Source of the DNA: Campanula takesimana
Lineage: Eukaryota; Streptophyta; Magnoliopsida; Asterales; Campanulaceae
Reading direction: 5' to 3'
Length of the DNA: 64,000 nucleotides
Assembly (NCBI GenBank): GCA_026119855.1
Contig: JAOWBW010000485.1
Location: 1,178,001-1,242,000, forward strand
The notes under the pieces are model-generated. The model did no database searches. It saw only the letters and a list, made by a program, of their open reading frames with translations, and was not told the origin of the DNA. Of the stretch, positions 10,963 to 21,930 are shown in pieces. Made by a program: the position numbers and the translations under genes. Position 1 is the stretch's first letter. Each line of letters opens with the position of its first letter.

Positions 10963-11945
10963 TAGCGGATTCACTAACGGATTCATCAACAGGGTTCACC
11001 AACGGACTCATTCAATGGATTCACCAACTGATTCATCAAACGGATTCACTAACGGATTCGCCAACAGGGTTCACAAACGGACTCATTCAATGGATTCAAT
11101 AACGGATTCATCAGGCGGATTCACTAACGGATTCATCAACAGGGTTCACTAACGGACTCATTCAATGGATTCACCAACGGATTCATCAAACGGATTCACT
11201 AACGGATTTGTCAACGGGGTTCACTAACGGACTCATTCAATGGATTCACCAACGGATTCATCAAGAGAATTCACTAACGGATTCATCAACGGGGTTCTCT
11301 AACGGACTCATTCAATGGATTCACTAACGGATTCATCAAGCGGATTCACTAACAGATTCGTCAATGGGGTTTACAAACGGACTCATTCAATGGATTTACT
11401 AACGGATTCATCAAGCGGATTCACTAACGGATTCGTCAACATGGGTTCACTAACGGACTTATTCAATAGATTCACTAACGGATTCATCAAGCGGATTCAC
11501 TAACGGATTCGTCAACAGGGTTCATAAACTGACTCTTTCAATGGATTCACCAACGGATTCACCAAGCGGATTCACTAACGAATTCGTCAACAGGGTTCAC
11601 TAACGGACTCATTCAATGGATTCACTAACGGATTCATCAAGCGGATTCACTAACAGATTCATCAACAGGGTTCACAAACGGACTCATTCAATGGATTCAC
11701 CAAGCGGATTCACTAACGGATTTATCAACAGGGTTCACTAACGGACTCATTCAATGGATTCACTAACGGATTGATCAAGCGGATTCACTAACGGATTCGT
11801 CAACAGGGTTCACTAACGGACTCATTCAATGGATTCACTAACAGATTCAGCAAGCGGATTCACTAACGGATTCGTCAACAGGGTTCACTAACGGACTCAT
11901 TCAATGGATTCATTAACGGATTCAACCAGCAAATTTACAAACGGA
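10963..11945 (+). repeat. 75-bp tandem array in the Tat-1 3' region
   Basis: About 13 copies of a 75-bp unit, itself made of three roughly 25-bp parts beginning GGATTCACTAACGGATTC, GGATTCACTAACGGATTC and GGTTCACTAACGGACTC. Copies differ by point changes, and some are missing one part. The array ends 170 bp before the 3' LTR. Tandem repeats in this place are known in Tat/Ogre elements as seeds of satellite DNA. Confidence 0.9.
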
Positions 11946-12119
11946 TCATGCCACCTCCTTTATAAATAAAAGCCGCTCACACAAGGAGCGCACCCCTATC
12001 TCTCGCAATTTCAAATTCCTGCTTCATCGAGTCTTTGCTTTTTCTTGGTGATGTCCTCGGCGGGTGTACTTTCTTTCATCGACGCATTTTGCTTTGCAAT
12101 CCACGTCACCGAGAGGCTC

Positions 12120-13140
12120 TGTAGACACTCCGCCTTGGACCGCTCACCCCGATTGCACGGTTGATCTTGTGTTTCTCCCTATTTTTAGTATTTCTCTTTA
12201 GTTTTTGTTACTTTCCTTAAGTTCCTGACTAAATTTATTAAGTTCAGGGACTAAACTGAATAACAGGGCTGACTTTCTAGTCCATTCTGTTGAAAATGCC
12301 ATCTCGAAGTCACGCGCCTCCGCCCGTAGGGGTCAAAAGCGTGCGCGTCCTGCCACCAAGGCAGGGGGATCGCGCCTCTGGGCGTCAGTTACAGATTTTG
12401 TCCAAGAATCCCTCCCTTGCTCATTTTACATGATCTTGCCCGGGAAGGATTTCTTTGTGACCTCGTTTTGGCACCAAAAACACCAGTTTTACACCTATAT
12501 AAACCTCTCTTCTCTACCATTTCAAGGGACTCTTTTGGAGAAGCAAGAAAACTATACTTAAGAGGACTTTTAGATCTTTTTTCCATACAAAGAAACTCTA
12601 CCAAAAGGAGTAATTTTATCATTTTCAAGGCTTTCTCCAAGAAGTGTTTGAAGTTCTTTTGAAGCTTAGGTAAAAGACTACTCTTCTCTCTTTTCTCTAC
12701 TTCATCCCTTCTATTTCTCTTTTATTTTGATCAATCGTGCAATCACCCAAACCATTTTGGGACATGACACCAACGATCACTTCACTCTATTGAAGTTGGT
12801 CAAGGAGTTATCTCCCCACATTCCAAATACCCCTTTTTCAACCCCCCCTTTTATCATTATTAAGAATAGGAAGAACATTTTAATTATGTAGACTTTGAAC
12901 AAGCAAGACCAATATTAGTTGGGCGAGATGGGTGTTTAAGTACTTCCTATCTCGTAACCTAACCCCCGAACCTCATAACAAGAATCTCTGTTTTCGTAAT
13001 CAAACTTAGGCTACACATTAGGTTTTTCTTATGTTCCTCTAAAACATAGGTGGCGACTCTAACAATCTAAAACACAAAGAGACATCCTAGGATAACATCA
13101 CCGCTCTAGCCAAGCCATGCTTCCTCCCGGGGTATCTACA
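12120..13140 (+). repeat. 3' LTR of Tat-1
   Basis: The LTR begins TGTAGACACTCC and ends GGGGTATCTACA (inverted ends TGTAGA/TCTACA), 1021 bp long. It is preceded by a purine-rich tract (GAGAGGCTC, 12111-12119). A TATA box (CTATATAAAC) lies at 12494-12503. Three GC-rich motifs at about 12311, 12338 and 12369 sit 107-187 bp upstream of it. The sequence matches, in reverse, the Tat-3 LTR at 32448-33385. Confidence 0.88.
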
Positions 13141-15515
13141 ATTATGTCTACAACGAATGTGTCTAGACTTACCATTATACATACTACTATGTGCTCTTCC
13201 TATTGTTGACTGACTATCACAATGTATCATAACAGCATGCATATAGTTATTCCAAAAAGGAATATCTTCCAAAAATATCTTTAGCCACTCGGATTCTTCA
13301 CGAGCTTTGTCTAAGGCTATGAACTCCGATTCCGTTGTGGATCGAGCTATACACGTTTGCTTTGAAGATTTCCATGGCACCTTTCCTCTACGTATTGTGA
13401 ATACATATCCACTTGTGGACTTAGAGTCTTTCGTGTCAGATATCCAATTGGCATCACAATATCTTTCTAATTTATAAAGCATCTAATACTTCAATGTAAA
13501 CTTTAAATATCACAATACCCTCTTTAAGGCCTTCCAATGATCAGCATTGGGATTACTTATTAACCTACTTATTTTGCTCACTGAATATGCAATGTCTGGA
13601 CGTGTACAACTTGTTATGTACATTAGACAGCCAATTATCCTTGCATATTCCAGTTGAGAAACTAGTACCCCTCTATTTTGGCTAATTGTAGAGACAAGTC
13701 TGCTAGGGTCTTAGTTGGAGGGCTATCAATGACATTGAATTTTTGAAGAATATTCTCAAGATAATGGGATCTTGACAATACTATTCCATCTGATGTTCTA
13801 GAAATCTTTATTCATGATCAATTTATGAGTATTTCCCATTATTAGCATGTCGTCGCCATACAGATAACTATCACAAATGAATTGGATGTTCCTTTAATGT
13901 AGACACACTTGTCACATTAATTTATTTTGAATCTTTATGACAACATCATCTGGTCAAACTTCTCGTGCCATTACTTAGGTGCTTGTTTTAGTCCATACAA
14001 CAACTTTACAAGTTTACACACTTTTTTCTCTTTACCAGGAACTACGAACCCTTCAGGTTCTTCCATGTAAATTTCTTCTTCTAGCTCTCCATTCAAGAAA
14101 TTTGTCTTCACATCCATTTGATATATCTCAATGTTATGCAATGCAATAATTGTGATGAGAACACGAATAGATGTGATCCTTGTGACAAGAGAATATGTAT
14201 AAAAAAAATCAGCCTCCTTTTGTCTAAACCCTTTGGCTACTAGTCGGGCATTGTGCTTATCAATAATCCATTAGCCTTATACTTCCTTTTGAGGATCCAC
14301 TTGCAACCCAATAGTTTGCATCCTGGAGGGAAATCGACGAACTCCCGAGTATTATTATGCATAATGGACTATATTTCGTTGTTAGTATCTTCTTTTGAGA
14401 AAGGAGCATCAAGAGTTAATAAAGCTTCCTTAATAGTCGTTGTTGGCTTGTTTTCTAGAATAAATGATAGAAAATCAATACCAAAATACTTTTCCACTCT
14501 TGCCCTTTTACTACGCCTAGGTCATTCATCTTCTTCTTGAGATGGACTGTTCATAGCTTCGTAAGTTCTCCTACTAGAACTTGCTTCTTTTCTTTCATTA
14601 GTAGGGAAGATATCTCAAAGAATACATAATTTCTTGATTCTATCGCCATTCCTTCATTCATATCAGGATGTTCGATTTGTGCACAATAAACCGATATACA
14701 CTTCTATTACTTGCCTATCTAATGAAAACGCAATCAATAGTTTTCGGTCCGATCTTGACCTGTTTTGGCTTAGGTACTTCAACCTTAGCCAAACACCCCC
14801 ACACTTTAAGTTATTGATAAGTCGACTTACGATTATGAAATAATTCATAAGGCGTCTCAACTTCGTTTTTTAGGTATATTATAAAAAATGTAGTTGTCGA
14901 AGAGTACAGTTTCCCCCCACAAGTTGTCGGGTAGCCAGAGCTTATTAGTATTGCATTTATCATCTCCTTAATTCTTGCATTCAGATACTCTGTTAGTCTG
15001 AGGTGTATACAGAGCTATTATTTGATAGATGATGCTGGATTTCCAGCATATATATCTTAAAATGGAGCAACATATTCACATTCTCTATCACTTGGAATCT
15101 ACTTAGTTTTTACATTAAGTTGATTCTCAACTTTATTCTTATAAGTCTGGAAAGCCCCGAGGGCTTCATCCTTAATTCTCAAGAAATATACATAGCAATA
15201 TCTTTTGCAATCGTCAATAAAAGTAATGAAATACTTTTTCCCACCTCTAGTTTGCACAAAATTTAGATCACAAATATATGTGTGAACTAATTCTAGAGGC
15301 TCGTATTTCTTAATAAGTGAAATGATCCTTTAGTCATTTTTGGTTCTACGCAAATTTCACACTTTTTTGTTGAATCGAATTTAGATATAGGTATAGATTC
15401 TTGATTCACTAACTTCTTAATCGTGTTAAAATTTACATGTCATAATCTACCATGCCATAGATTAAGACTATCCAACAAGTAAACGTAAGAAACACTTTTA
15501 TTCTTCGCCTCTAGG
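13141..15515 (-). mobile_element. Copia-A: truncated Ty1/copia fragment
   Basis: Read on the minus strand the fragment holds, in order, GAG-pre-integrase (LLDSLNLWHGRL, near 15470), integrase (FVQTRGGKKYFITF, near 15240), RT (QMDVKTNFLNGELEEEIYM near 14120; the YxDD box reads YGDD near 13855) and RNase H (CDANWISDTKDSKSTSGYVF, 13380-13470). The integrase HTD motif reads HTY, losing the first catalytic Asp. Many stops are present. The 3' end is cut by the Tat-1 LTR, and the 5' end joins the Tat-3 gag directly with no LTR at the joint, which points to a deletion. Confidence 0.85.
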
Positions 15516-15519
15516 TGGT

Positions 15520-15664
15520 CTAGATGTCATTGCCACCAATCATCTTTCATTTGGGCCTCTTTAGCTAAAGTGGAGACTTGCTCTTGGAGGGAGAGCATCA
15601 TTGCAGACGTCTCTTCGACAGACATGGTGCCGATGTTGGAGTTATTAGCAGAAGGACTGGCCAT
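15520..15664 (-). pseudogene. gag: gag 5' fragment (Tat-3)
   Basis: Starting from the ATG at 15664, about 45 codons match Tat-1 gag (MASPSANNSNIGTMSVEETSAM against MVSGSNTDNTMSLEQLSAM). A TGA ends the frame at 15527-15529, and the homology stops where copia sequence begins at about 15510-15525. Confidence 0.75.
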
Positions 15665-15794
15665 TAACGTTGTTGGAGTGATCTCTTCACGGACTAACCT
15701 TCCCTTGGAGTTACGGTAGATTTGGAGCAGAGCAATCAGATCTAAATTGAGAAGAGACCCTTGCCAGTCTTGAGTAACACTCGGATGTTTGAAG

Positions 15795-16130
15795 TAGGGA
15801 TGGCCAAACCGGACCAGAACCGGAAAACCAGACCGGAACCGGACCGGAAAAGCCCGGAACTGGAGCAAACCGGGGAGTAAACCGGAACCGGAGTAACCGG
15901 AACCGCAAGTCATCCGGGCCGGTTACGGTTCACATAAATGGCGAACCGGAACCGGACTAAAAATCACTTGTTTTTCAATAATTTTAAAGGGGGAGACCGG
16001 AACGGGACCGTACCGAAACCGGAACCGGATTGTGCCAACCGGAACTGGAACCGGGGTAAGCACGGGCCGGTTCAGGGTCACATATATGCCGAACCGGAAC
16101 CGGGCCTGGAACCGGTTTTGGCCATCCATA
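15795..16130. mobile_element. hAT-type MITE rich in CCGG, in the Tat-3 leader
   Basis: The 336-bp insert has near-perfect inverted ends (TAGGGATGGCCAAACCGG on the left; TATGGATGGCCAAAACCGG on the reverse of the right). It is flanked by a perfect 8-bp direct repeat, GTTTGAAG, at 15787-15794 and 16131-16138, the target size of hAT transposases. The interior is full of ACCGGAACCGG repeats and contains a duplicated block ending in GCCGAACCGGAACCGG. It encodes nothing; its open frames are Pro/Val repeats made by the repeat itself. Confidence 0.9.
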
Positions 16131-17026
16131 GTTTGAAGAGGCTTGAAACACACTATTGGCACACGACACGGACCACATAAAGAAAATGACTCTTTTTTTC
16201 GAAGTCGGAAGGACATAGTACTTTTTGGGGTTCCTAAGAAAATAATGCAATTGTCATACTAGTATATAGACCTTGTTGCAATCCCATATACTCATCGGAT
16301 TCCACCACGCTTGTGAGACCCAAATGTGTCGGGATTAAACTAAATTAATGTCACAAATCATACATCTGGGGAAGGATTTTATTTTGTCCATAATAACCAC
16401 ATGTTTCTCTTGGAAACGACATGTATGTTTTGGTAACATTAATTTAGGGAAATCCTGACAAATGAAAACTGACTTAGTCACGGAGTGTTAGAGCCTAACT
16501 AAGAATGTATTGGCTAGTGCTCAGCTAAAGAGAGGCTTAAAGGTCACCTACGGAATGTAGTCATGAACTACGCCACGGGTTAAGGTTTACTGTTTCAAGA
16601 GAGACATTGTCGAGTGGAGCTTGAAACTCTCTAGACGGGCCTCGACAAGTTTGGGGTTATGGATTTTGTGATACTTGATAGTGAGCGATTCATAGGAGTT
16701 AAAAGTGTATGTGTGTGAGTTTAAGCCAAGTGACAAAAAAATTTTTAATAAGAAAATAAAATAAACAAATAAGCACATAAAAATGAAAAATTACAACTCT
16801 CGAATCACCCGTGTGACCGATAAAAACAAGCAAAAAGTAAAAACAGTTTTGTGTTGGCCACCGTGCCCACACACCATCAATCATTTTTTTCTGTACTCTT
16901 TTATGTTCTGGAAATTCCCCCAGAAGTGCGCTCCTTGGGATGAAAGGGTGAAAGGCGGGTGGCTCTGGGTAACCAAGGCGGAGTCTCCCTCTTCTGGGTT
17001 GGACCTATTAAACAGTGGGTTCAGGG

Positions 17027-17031
17027 GATTG
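17027..17031. other. Target site duplication of Tat-2 (left)
   Basis: GATTG directly precedes the 5' LTR of Tat-2 and is repeated exactly after its 3' LTR at 32204-32208. The 5-bp size is normal for Ty3/gypsy integration. Confidence 0.93.
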
Positions 17032-18047
17032 TGTAGACACCCCATTTTGGACATTCATTTATGATCACACTACTTTTGTGTCTCGCCTTTGATTTGGATC
17101 GAAACTCGTTAAGTTGGACATGTTTTGTTAAGTTTCTGACTAACTCCGTTAGTCAGGGGCAAAAATGAACATTAAAACTACTGTAGAGGGCAAATAGTGA
17201 ATTCCAGCACTGAGATGCCTCGTACGAGACATTGATGCCTCGTACGAGACATCCCCCTTGACAGTCGGGTTTTTGGTCAGTTTCCTTGTTGATCTTAACC
17301 CCTTTTCTTGGCAAACACTTAAGCAATCCGGGAAAGCCTAATGGACGATCCTAGAGTCCAAAAATACCTCTGTGAGAATCAAGTCTTGGATTCCCATCAC
17401 AACTTACCTTCTTGGCCAAAACCCTAGGTAAATATAGTTGTTCTTGCCTAGAATGACTAATGGTCAACTCTAGACTCCTTATTCACCCAAAAACCACTCC
17501 AAATATGATCAAAAGGTTCTCATAATCAGCCTCTCTCTCTCACCCACGAAATTTAAACCCTCACCACACCATTTAAGTCAAGTTGATTAGAGATTTAAGG
17601 CCTTTAGTCAAGGCCATCCATAGGATTCTTGAAGAACGCTTAGGTAAAACTCTTTGTTTTCTATCTTCTCATCTCCTTCTTTGTCTTTGAAGTAGTGTGA
17701 TTCCATTAAAGGATCATCCTAGAGCCTCTCCAATTCATGGAGATGGTCTCGAAGCACATGATCCGACATCCCAAATAAATAAGCAATTATTTATTTGTTT
17801 GTTTTCCTTTTACATACACTTTGCATGATTTTGAAACGATGATGATAATTTCTTAGCAAGACCAATCCTAGATAGGGTGAATTGGGTGCTCCTTGACCTT
17901 CCTAATTCATAACTTAACCTCCAAATCCAGATATCTCAGTCCGTGTTCCAACAACAACATGGTGGCGACTCTCAATTAAAAAGGTAAATCAAAGGATGAA
18001 AACCGCCTCGAGAACCACCAACAAAACAAAAAACCCACACGCAAACA
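17032..18047 (+). repeat. 5' LTR of Tat-2
   Basis: The LTR begins TGTAGACACCCC and ends CGCAAACA. Compared with the 3' LTR it lacks 13 bp that include part of the TATA box, so at 17425-17440 only TAAATATAG is left. An inverted repeat around TAACTCCGTTAGTCAG lies in U3, followed by a palindrome pair at 17219-17248. Confidence 0.95.
17214..17253. promoter_or_regulatory. Paired CTCGTACGAG palindromes, site 1 (5' LTR U3)
   Basis: Two perfect 10-bp palindromes, CTCGTACGAG, at 17219-17228 and 17239-17248, 20 bp apart (about two helical turns). Each lies within GATGCCTCGTACGAGACAT. They sit about 180-210 bp upstream of the LTR TATA position. Confidence 0.8.
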
Positions 18048-18048
18048 G

Positions 18049-18066
18049 TGGCGACTCCGCTGGGGA
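18049..18066 (+). other. Primer-binding site of Tat-2
   Basis: TGGCGACTCCGCTGGGGA begins one base after the LTR. The same 18 bases follow the Tat-5 LTR, and a decayed version follows the Tat-3 LTR. It should pair with the 3' end of a tRNA; I recall tRNA-Arg for Ogre-type elements but cannot check this. Confidence 0.85.
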
Positions 18067-18420
18067 AGATCACAGTAAGTGGGTTAGATTTGCGTCGAAA
18101 GAAATCATCGTTGTTTCAAAATTCTGCATTATGTACTGTAATCTGTTCCCCGACTGAGATGCCTCGTACGAGGGATCCCTTGTCTCGTACGAGACATCTC
18201 AGCTCTGCACGGCTGATCTGACTCTCTGGTTTGAAAAAGGATTTTTGTTCAGTTTAAATATGTACACGGGGTTTCAGATCCGCTCTCCCCTCTGTTTCTG
18301 AGTCTTAGGACCTCCCTAACGACGAAGAAACTCCCCATATATTGTAAGGCTAACCTTTGTTTTGCAGGAGTACTTGCTAAATGTTTCATTCTCTGCTTTA
18401 CATGCGTTTGCTTTGTGTGT

Positions 18421-18468
18421 AAACTACGACGGCCTGAGTTCCTCCACAAGAGGGAAACGTAGGCAGCC
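18421..18468 (+). ncRNA. CTACG...CGTAG stem-loop, Tat-2 leader copy
   Basis: The outer stem CTACG/CGTAG encloses GGCCTGAG and an inner stem TTCCTC/GAGGGAA with loop CACAA, then GCAGCC. The inner stem sequence differs from the other copies but still pairs. Confidence 0.55.
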
Positions 18469-19132
18469 ACTTGGCCCAGCCATTACATATTTTATTTTAC
18501 TATAAAAAAAAAAACTCTCTATTTTATCTTTGACACCTAGATCTTGACTCTCACACACGTGCACACATGTAGAATAATTGCACTACATACTATATAAACC
18601 CGGGTCCCAATCGGAGGACGGATGTTGGTCAGCACCCCCATTCTAACGAATGGCCCTCGCCGGTCTCTCCAAAGATGGTGTACCCACTCCGTGACACGCT
18701 CCTAGACTGTGTTCATGGGGAGCCTTAGCCGTAAGCCTTGCATCAACCTCATGCATACATACTAGCTAATAAGACACTCCTCGAGACCGGTTGGTTCGAT
18801 TCTTAGGGATGTTTTAATCTTTGCCCAAGATAACGCATCTTTATAATATATAATCCTCCCTTGTGAATATGACAAATGTCCCTTCGGTAAAATGTTGAAC
18901 AAAGGATTTTGAAAGTATGGAGAACTTCCCTACAGAAATCCGAGTTTGTGTTTTCCTACTTTCACTATTCTGTGCGGGATTGTGGATGCCATTTTGGCTT
19001 AGTTTCGACCGCACCGTTCAACATGTCCCTTTCGGTTGTCCCTTAAAAATTCACAAGGTTTGATTGCATTAATGCGTTGTTTAACAAAGTGCAAAACAAC
19101 TACGTAATCACTTAGGTTTGGTTAATTGAATG

Positions 19133-19237
19133 GTGGATTCCGATGAGAATATGGGACCTTTGCCCAAGTTGTCCGTTTGGGAGAGTGCAATACAGGTGAA
19201 AAACAAGGGGCTCATATTCTAGGGTGACAGAATCCAC
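19133..19237 (+). promoter_or_regulatory. Leader stem-loop upstream of gag, Tat-2 copy
   Basis: GTGGATTC at 19133-19140 pairs perfectly with GAATCCAC at 19230-19237, and GAGAATATG pairs with CATATTCTA inside it. Two base pairs differ from Tat-1 on both sides at once (T-A against A-T, and A-T against T-A), which supports a real RNA stem. Confidence 0.6.
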
Positions 19238-19573
19238 TCTTCCAGGACTAACTAGAGTAGTAACCTCTTAAAATGGATTAAATTCCATCCGACCAATAGG
19301 ATTAAAAAACTGCAAATCTGACTGTTAGGCTGGATGCCTCGTACGAGACATCCATTGTCTCGTACGAGACATCCTCCTTTTTCTGTGAATCTGCCGTGTT
19401 GGTCAACCCCTATTTCATAAAAGCCGACTTGTTGGGACCCCAGCCTGGATTTGACACAGTTTCTGGACTCTAGGTCCGTCCGATCAGCAAAGTAGCTCCA
19501 CACTCCCAACACAATCGCTTCAGTAATTTACATCCGTGATCCCGCGACCAAGAGACTAGAAAAGGTTGCAGTA

Positions 19574-20950
19574 ATGGCCGGTACCCCCATCACTGACTTA
19601 GAGACCGCCAAAGCCGTCATTGCACGACTTGATCAGCAAGTCAGAGAGCAAGCCAAAATTGCCGCCCGTGAGAGTGATCGTCACGCCAAAGACATAGACA
19701 CAGTCTTGCAAGAGCTCCAAGAACTCAAGAAGAGTAGTAAGAAGTCAAAAACCCCCTCCAAAGACGGGGAGTCCCATGCTAAGAAAAAGAATAAGAGGGA
19801 TGATGACTCCGACTCTGATTCAAATACATCCGACTCTTCCTCCTCCTACGATGACGAGGATACTAAGGCAAGTGATAAGAAAAAGAAAGCTAGTGATGAC
19901 ACCAACTTCATCAACTCCGCCACTGATGAGTTTCTCGAAAAGAGGTTTGCACATCTCGGTCTAGCAAAGGGCTCCATCGTTCCATTTGACCTCTTTACGC
20001 TCCGCAAGTCAATCACTAAGCTACCACAAAAGTTCTGTACTCCTGACATAGCCAAGTTCAATGGCACTACCTGTCCTCGTGTTCATGTTGAAACTTACAC
20101 TTGGGCCATGCTTCCGATGAAAGTAGATGACACCGTTTTGGCCCAAAGCTTTCCCCAAACTCTAGAGGGGGCGGCAAGGGATTGGTACATGTCTCTCCCC
20201 TTATCCACAAGGACCGATTGGGCTACCGCATATGAACTCTTCCAAAGTCGCTTCGAGGATAATACTACTTACCGTCCCACTAAAAGAGACCTCAAACAAA
20301 TCCAACAAGGTACTAATGAGACATTCGGTGACTTTGTCAAGAGATGGAGAGCCAAGCTCACCGAGATCGTTGATAGGCCAACTACGGACGACCAAATGCA
20401 CATCTTCCTGAAATCATTCCGTAATGAGTATAAGGACCTACTCTCCGGCACTTTCTTCCCAAGCTTCTCTGAACTTCATAAAACCGGTCTTCGACTGGAT
20501 GACATCTTCAAAAGCAGGAAAGAAGCTAAGAAAGAAGGGGGATACCGTTACCCTAGCAAAGGCTCTACTAGCAAAGACACATTTGTCAATGCCATCGCTT
20601 TCAATAATCAAGGGAGGAGCAATTATTCCTCCGTCCCTCCACTCAACAAGGAAAAGAAGAAAGAGAGAGTATACAACAAATTAGAAGGTATCACTCAAGG
20701 AGAGCTCTTCGACATACTCGTAGAAGCCGGTAAGGTCGCACTAAGGAAGCCTCCTTCTACTCCAAGGGAACTCCCCCAAATCACGCCTATCATCTCTACT
20801 TCAAGTTCCAACAGTTCAGTGGCCACGACACCAATACTTGCAACCACCTTAAAGATGTGATCTAAGATCTCATAGACTCTAAGGAACTAGGGGTTCCTAA
20901 TGTAGTGACAAACCCTCTCCCAACTGCGTGAAGAGGGATCAATGTAATAG
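19574..20950 (+). pseudogene. gag: gag (Tat-2), nearly intact
   Basis: The protein starts MAGTPITDLETAK with an N-terminal coiled-coil-like, then Lys- and Asp/Ser-rich region (codons 45-110). The retrotransposon gag domain follows (codons 150-300; FPQTLEGAARDWYMSLP, FGDFVKRWRAKL). The open frame is 428 codons, ending at 20860. The last 20 codons are out of frame: the zinc-knuckle remnant (FSGHDTNTCNHLKD) is read one frame over, so a frameshift lies near 20800, and a TAA follows it near 20860. The first ATG fits because it comes right after the conserved leader. Confidence 0.85.
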
Positions 20951-21930
20951 ATATAGCTAGTGAAGAAGAGGAGACTACTCGCCAAATCCCAAATGTGGGT
21001 GAGAGCACTCCAAAGTTTAATAATGAAATTTCTTTTGGTTACATGTTGTCTCATAATCAAGTACTAAGCACGGAAAATGACAATTTTGGACGCGAAAGCA
21101 AAAACTTGCCATACTTCATGTTCCCTGAACCATGGATCGACCATAGGGGGAAGCACCAACCGGGCTTTGAAATCTTAAGTGACTCTGATCCATACTCGCT
21201 TGAAACAGAACTAATGCAATTCTCGTGGCTACCTCGAGAATTAGGGGGTACCAAAGCCGAAGCATTTAGTGAGTGGGAATTTGTGTTAGGAGAAGACCTA
21301 CTGCGCCAATTTCTCAACCTTTGCAAGCTAGAGGACACTTAGATTAATGAAATAGACAAGAGGTATGCTCCGAACCAAGACTACACCAAGCTCATCAAGA
21401 AGAGCGACGAGCCTATCCAGAATTGGTATACAACTGGGGGACCCAAAGCAAGTGAAGACTTCCTGATCAAAGAATTAGGATGTACTCCCCATCCCTATAG
21501 AGAAATGAAATTTGTAACTCTTACCTTAGAGTCAGATACCGCAACCGATGAGCTCACCCAAGAGGACTTGGATGACATCGCGGAACGTGTATTCCCCTAC
21601 TTTATTAATGAAAAAATAGATCTTTTTGAGTATCCTGAGATTGCTAGCGTCCTAAATGATGAATTAACTAATAACTCTAACGAATTAGATAATAATGAGT
21701 CATATGACGAGATAGATCATGAAAACGAACAAATCTTAAAAGAAATTAATAAGCAAGTAGGTGTTCGTGGCGGAAATGGTCCTATTGATGCCGAAGAAAT
21801 GCAAACAGTTAATCTGGGGACGGACGATGATCCGAAAGAGACCAAGATTGGCAGTTTCTTCAAAGGGTAAGACCGACAAGCCCTCATAGCGCTTCTCCAA
21901 AAATTCGTAGATGTATTCGCTTGGTCCTAT
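20951..21930 (+). pseudogene. Pol spacer of Tat-2 with protease and G-patch deleted
   Basis: Where Tat-1 has about 1.2 kb between its gag tail (IPIVNEG) and the block VPYIIFPKPW, Tat-2 has about 130 bp between IPNVGES and LPYFMFPEPW. The aspartic protease and the G-patch are missing completely. The rest of the acidic spacer is conserved (LTQEDLDDIAERVFPYF, ETKIGSFFKG). Stops at 21340-21342 and 21868-21870 interrupt it. Without protease the element would need help to mature its particles. Confidence 0.8.

Larger units (their letters stand above)
1..13140 (+). mobile_element. Tat-1: Ty3/gypsy (Tat/Ogre-like) LTR retrotransposon, 5' end outside window
   Basis: The element runs from its gag leader at the left edge to the end of its 3' LTR at 13140. 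Order seen: leader, gag, protease with G-patch, acidic spacer, RT, RNase H, archaeal-type RNase H, integrase, then a 5.4-kb 3' region with antisense genes and a tandem array, then the 3' LTR. The second RNase H and the long 3' region place it in the Tat clade of Ty3/gypsy. Every coding part carries stops, frameshifts or deletions, so it cannot move by itself. The base after the LTR is copia sequence (ATTAT at 13141), so Tat-1 probably inserted into Copia-A, whose other half would lie left of the window. Confidence 0.9.
15516..17031 (-). mobile_element. Tat-3, left part: leader and start of gag
   Basis: This is the inner part of a minus-strand element of the Tat-1 family. Its leader (16140-16450) matches Tat-1 positions 1-230. 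It continues on the far side of Tat-2, at 32209. The last five bases here, GATTG, are the target duplication made by Tat-2. Everything downstream of the first 50 gag codons is missing. From 16450 to 17031 I see no gene, only leader sequence. Confidence 0.85.
18048..19573 (+). other. Tat-2 5' leader with structured and palindromic sites
   Basis: This non-coding leader separates the LTR from the gag ATG. It carries palindrome pair 2 (cores 18163-18172 and 18184-18193), a CTACG stem-loop (18421-18468), palindrome pair 3 (19338-19347 and 19359-19368) and the gag-leader hairpin (19133-19237). I see no gene in it. Confidence 0.85.

Noticed and set aside
10963..11945. Regular repeats resembling a CRISPR array
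   Set aside because: The units are directly adjacent with no unique spacers, and the context is a plant retrotransposon 3' region.
12389..12662. Opposed open frames of about 80 codons
   Set aside because: They lie in the U3-R part of the Tat-1 LTR around its TATA box and are not conserved in the Tat-3 LTR.
15711..16250. Open frames with Pro-Val repeats
   Set aside because: They come from the ACCGG repeats of the hAT-type MITE and run across its ends.
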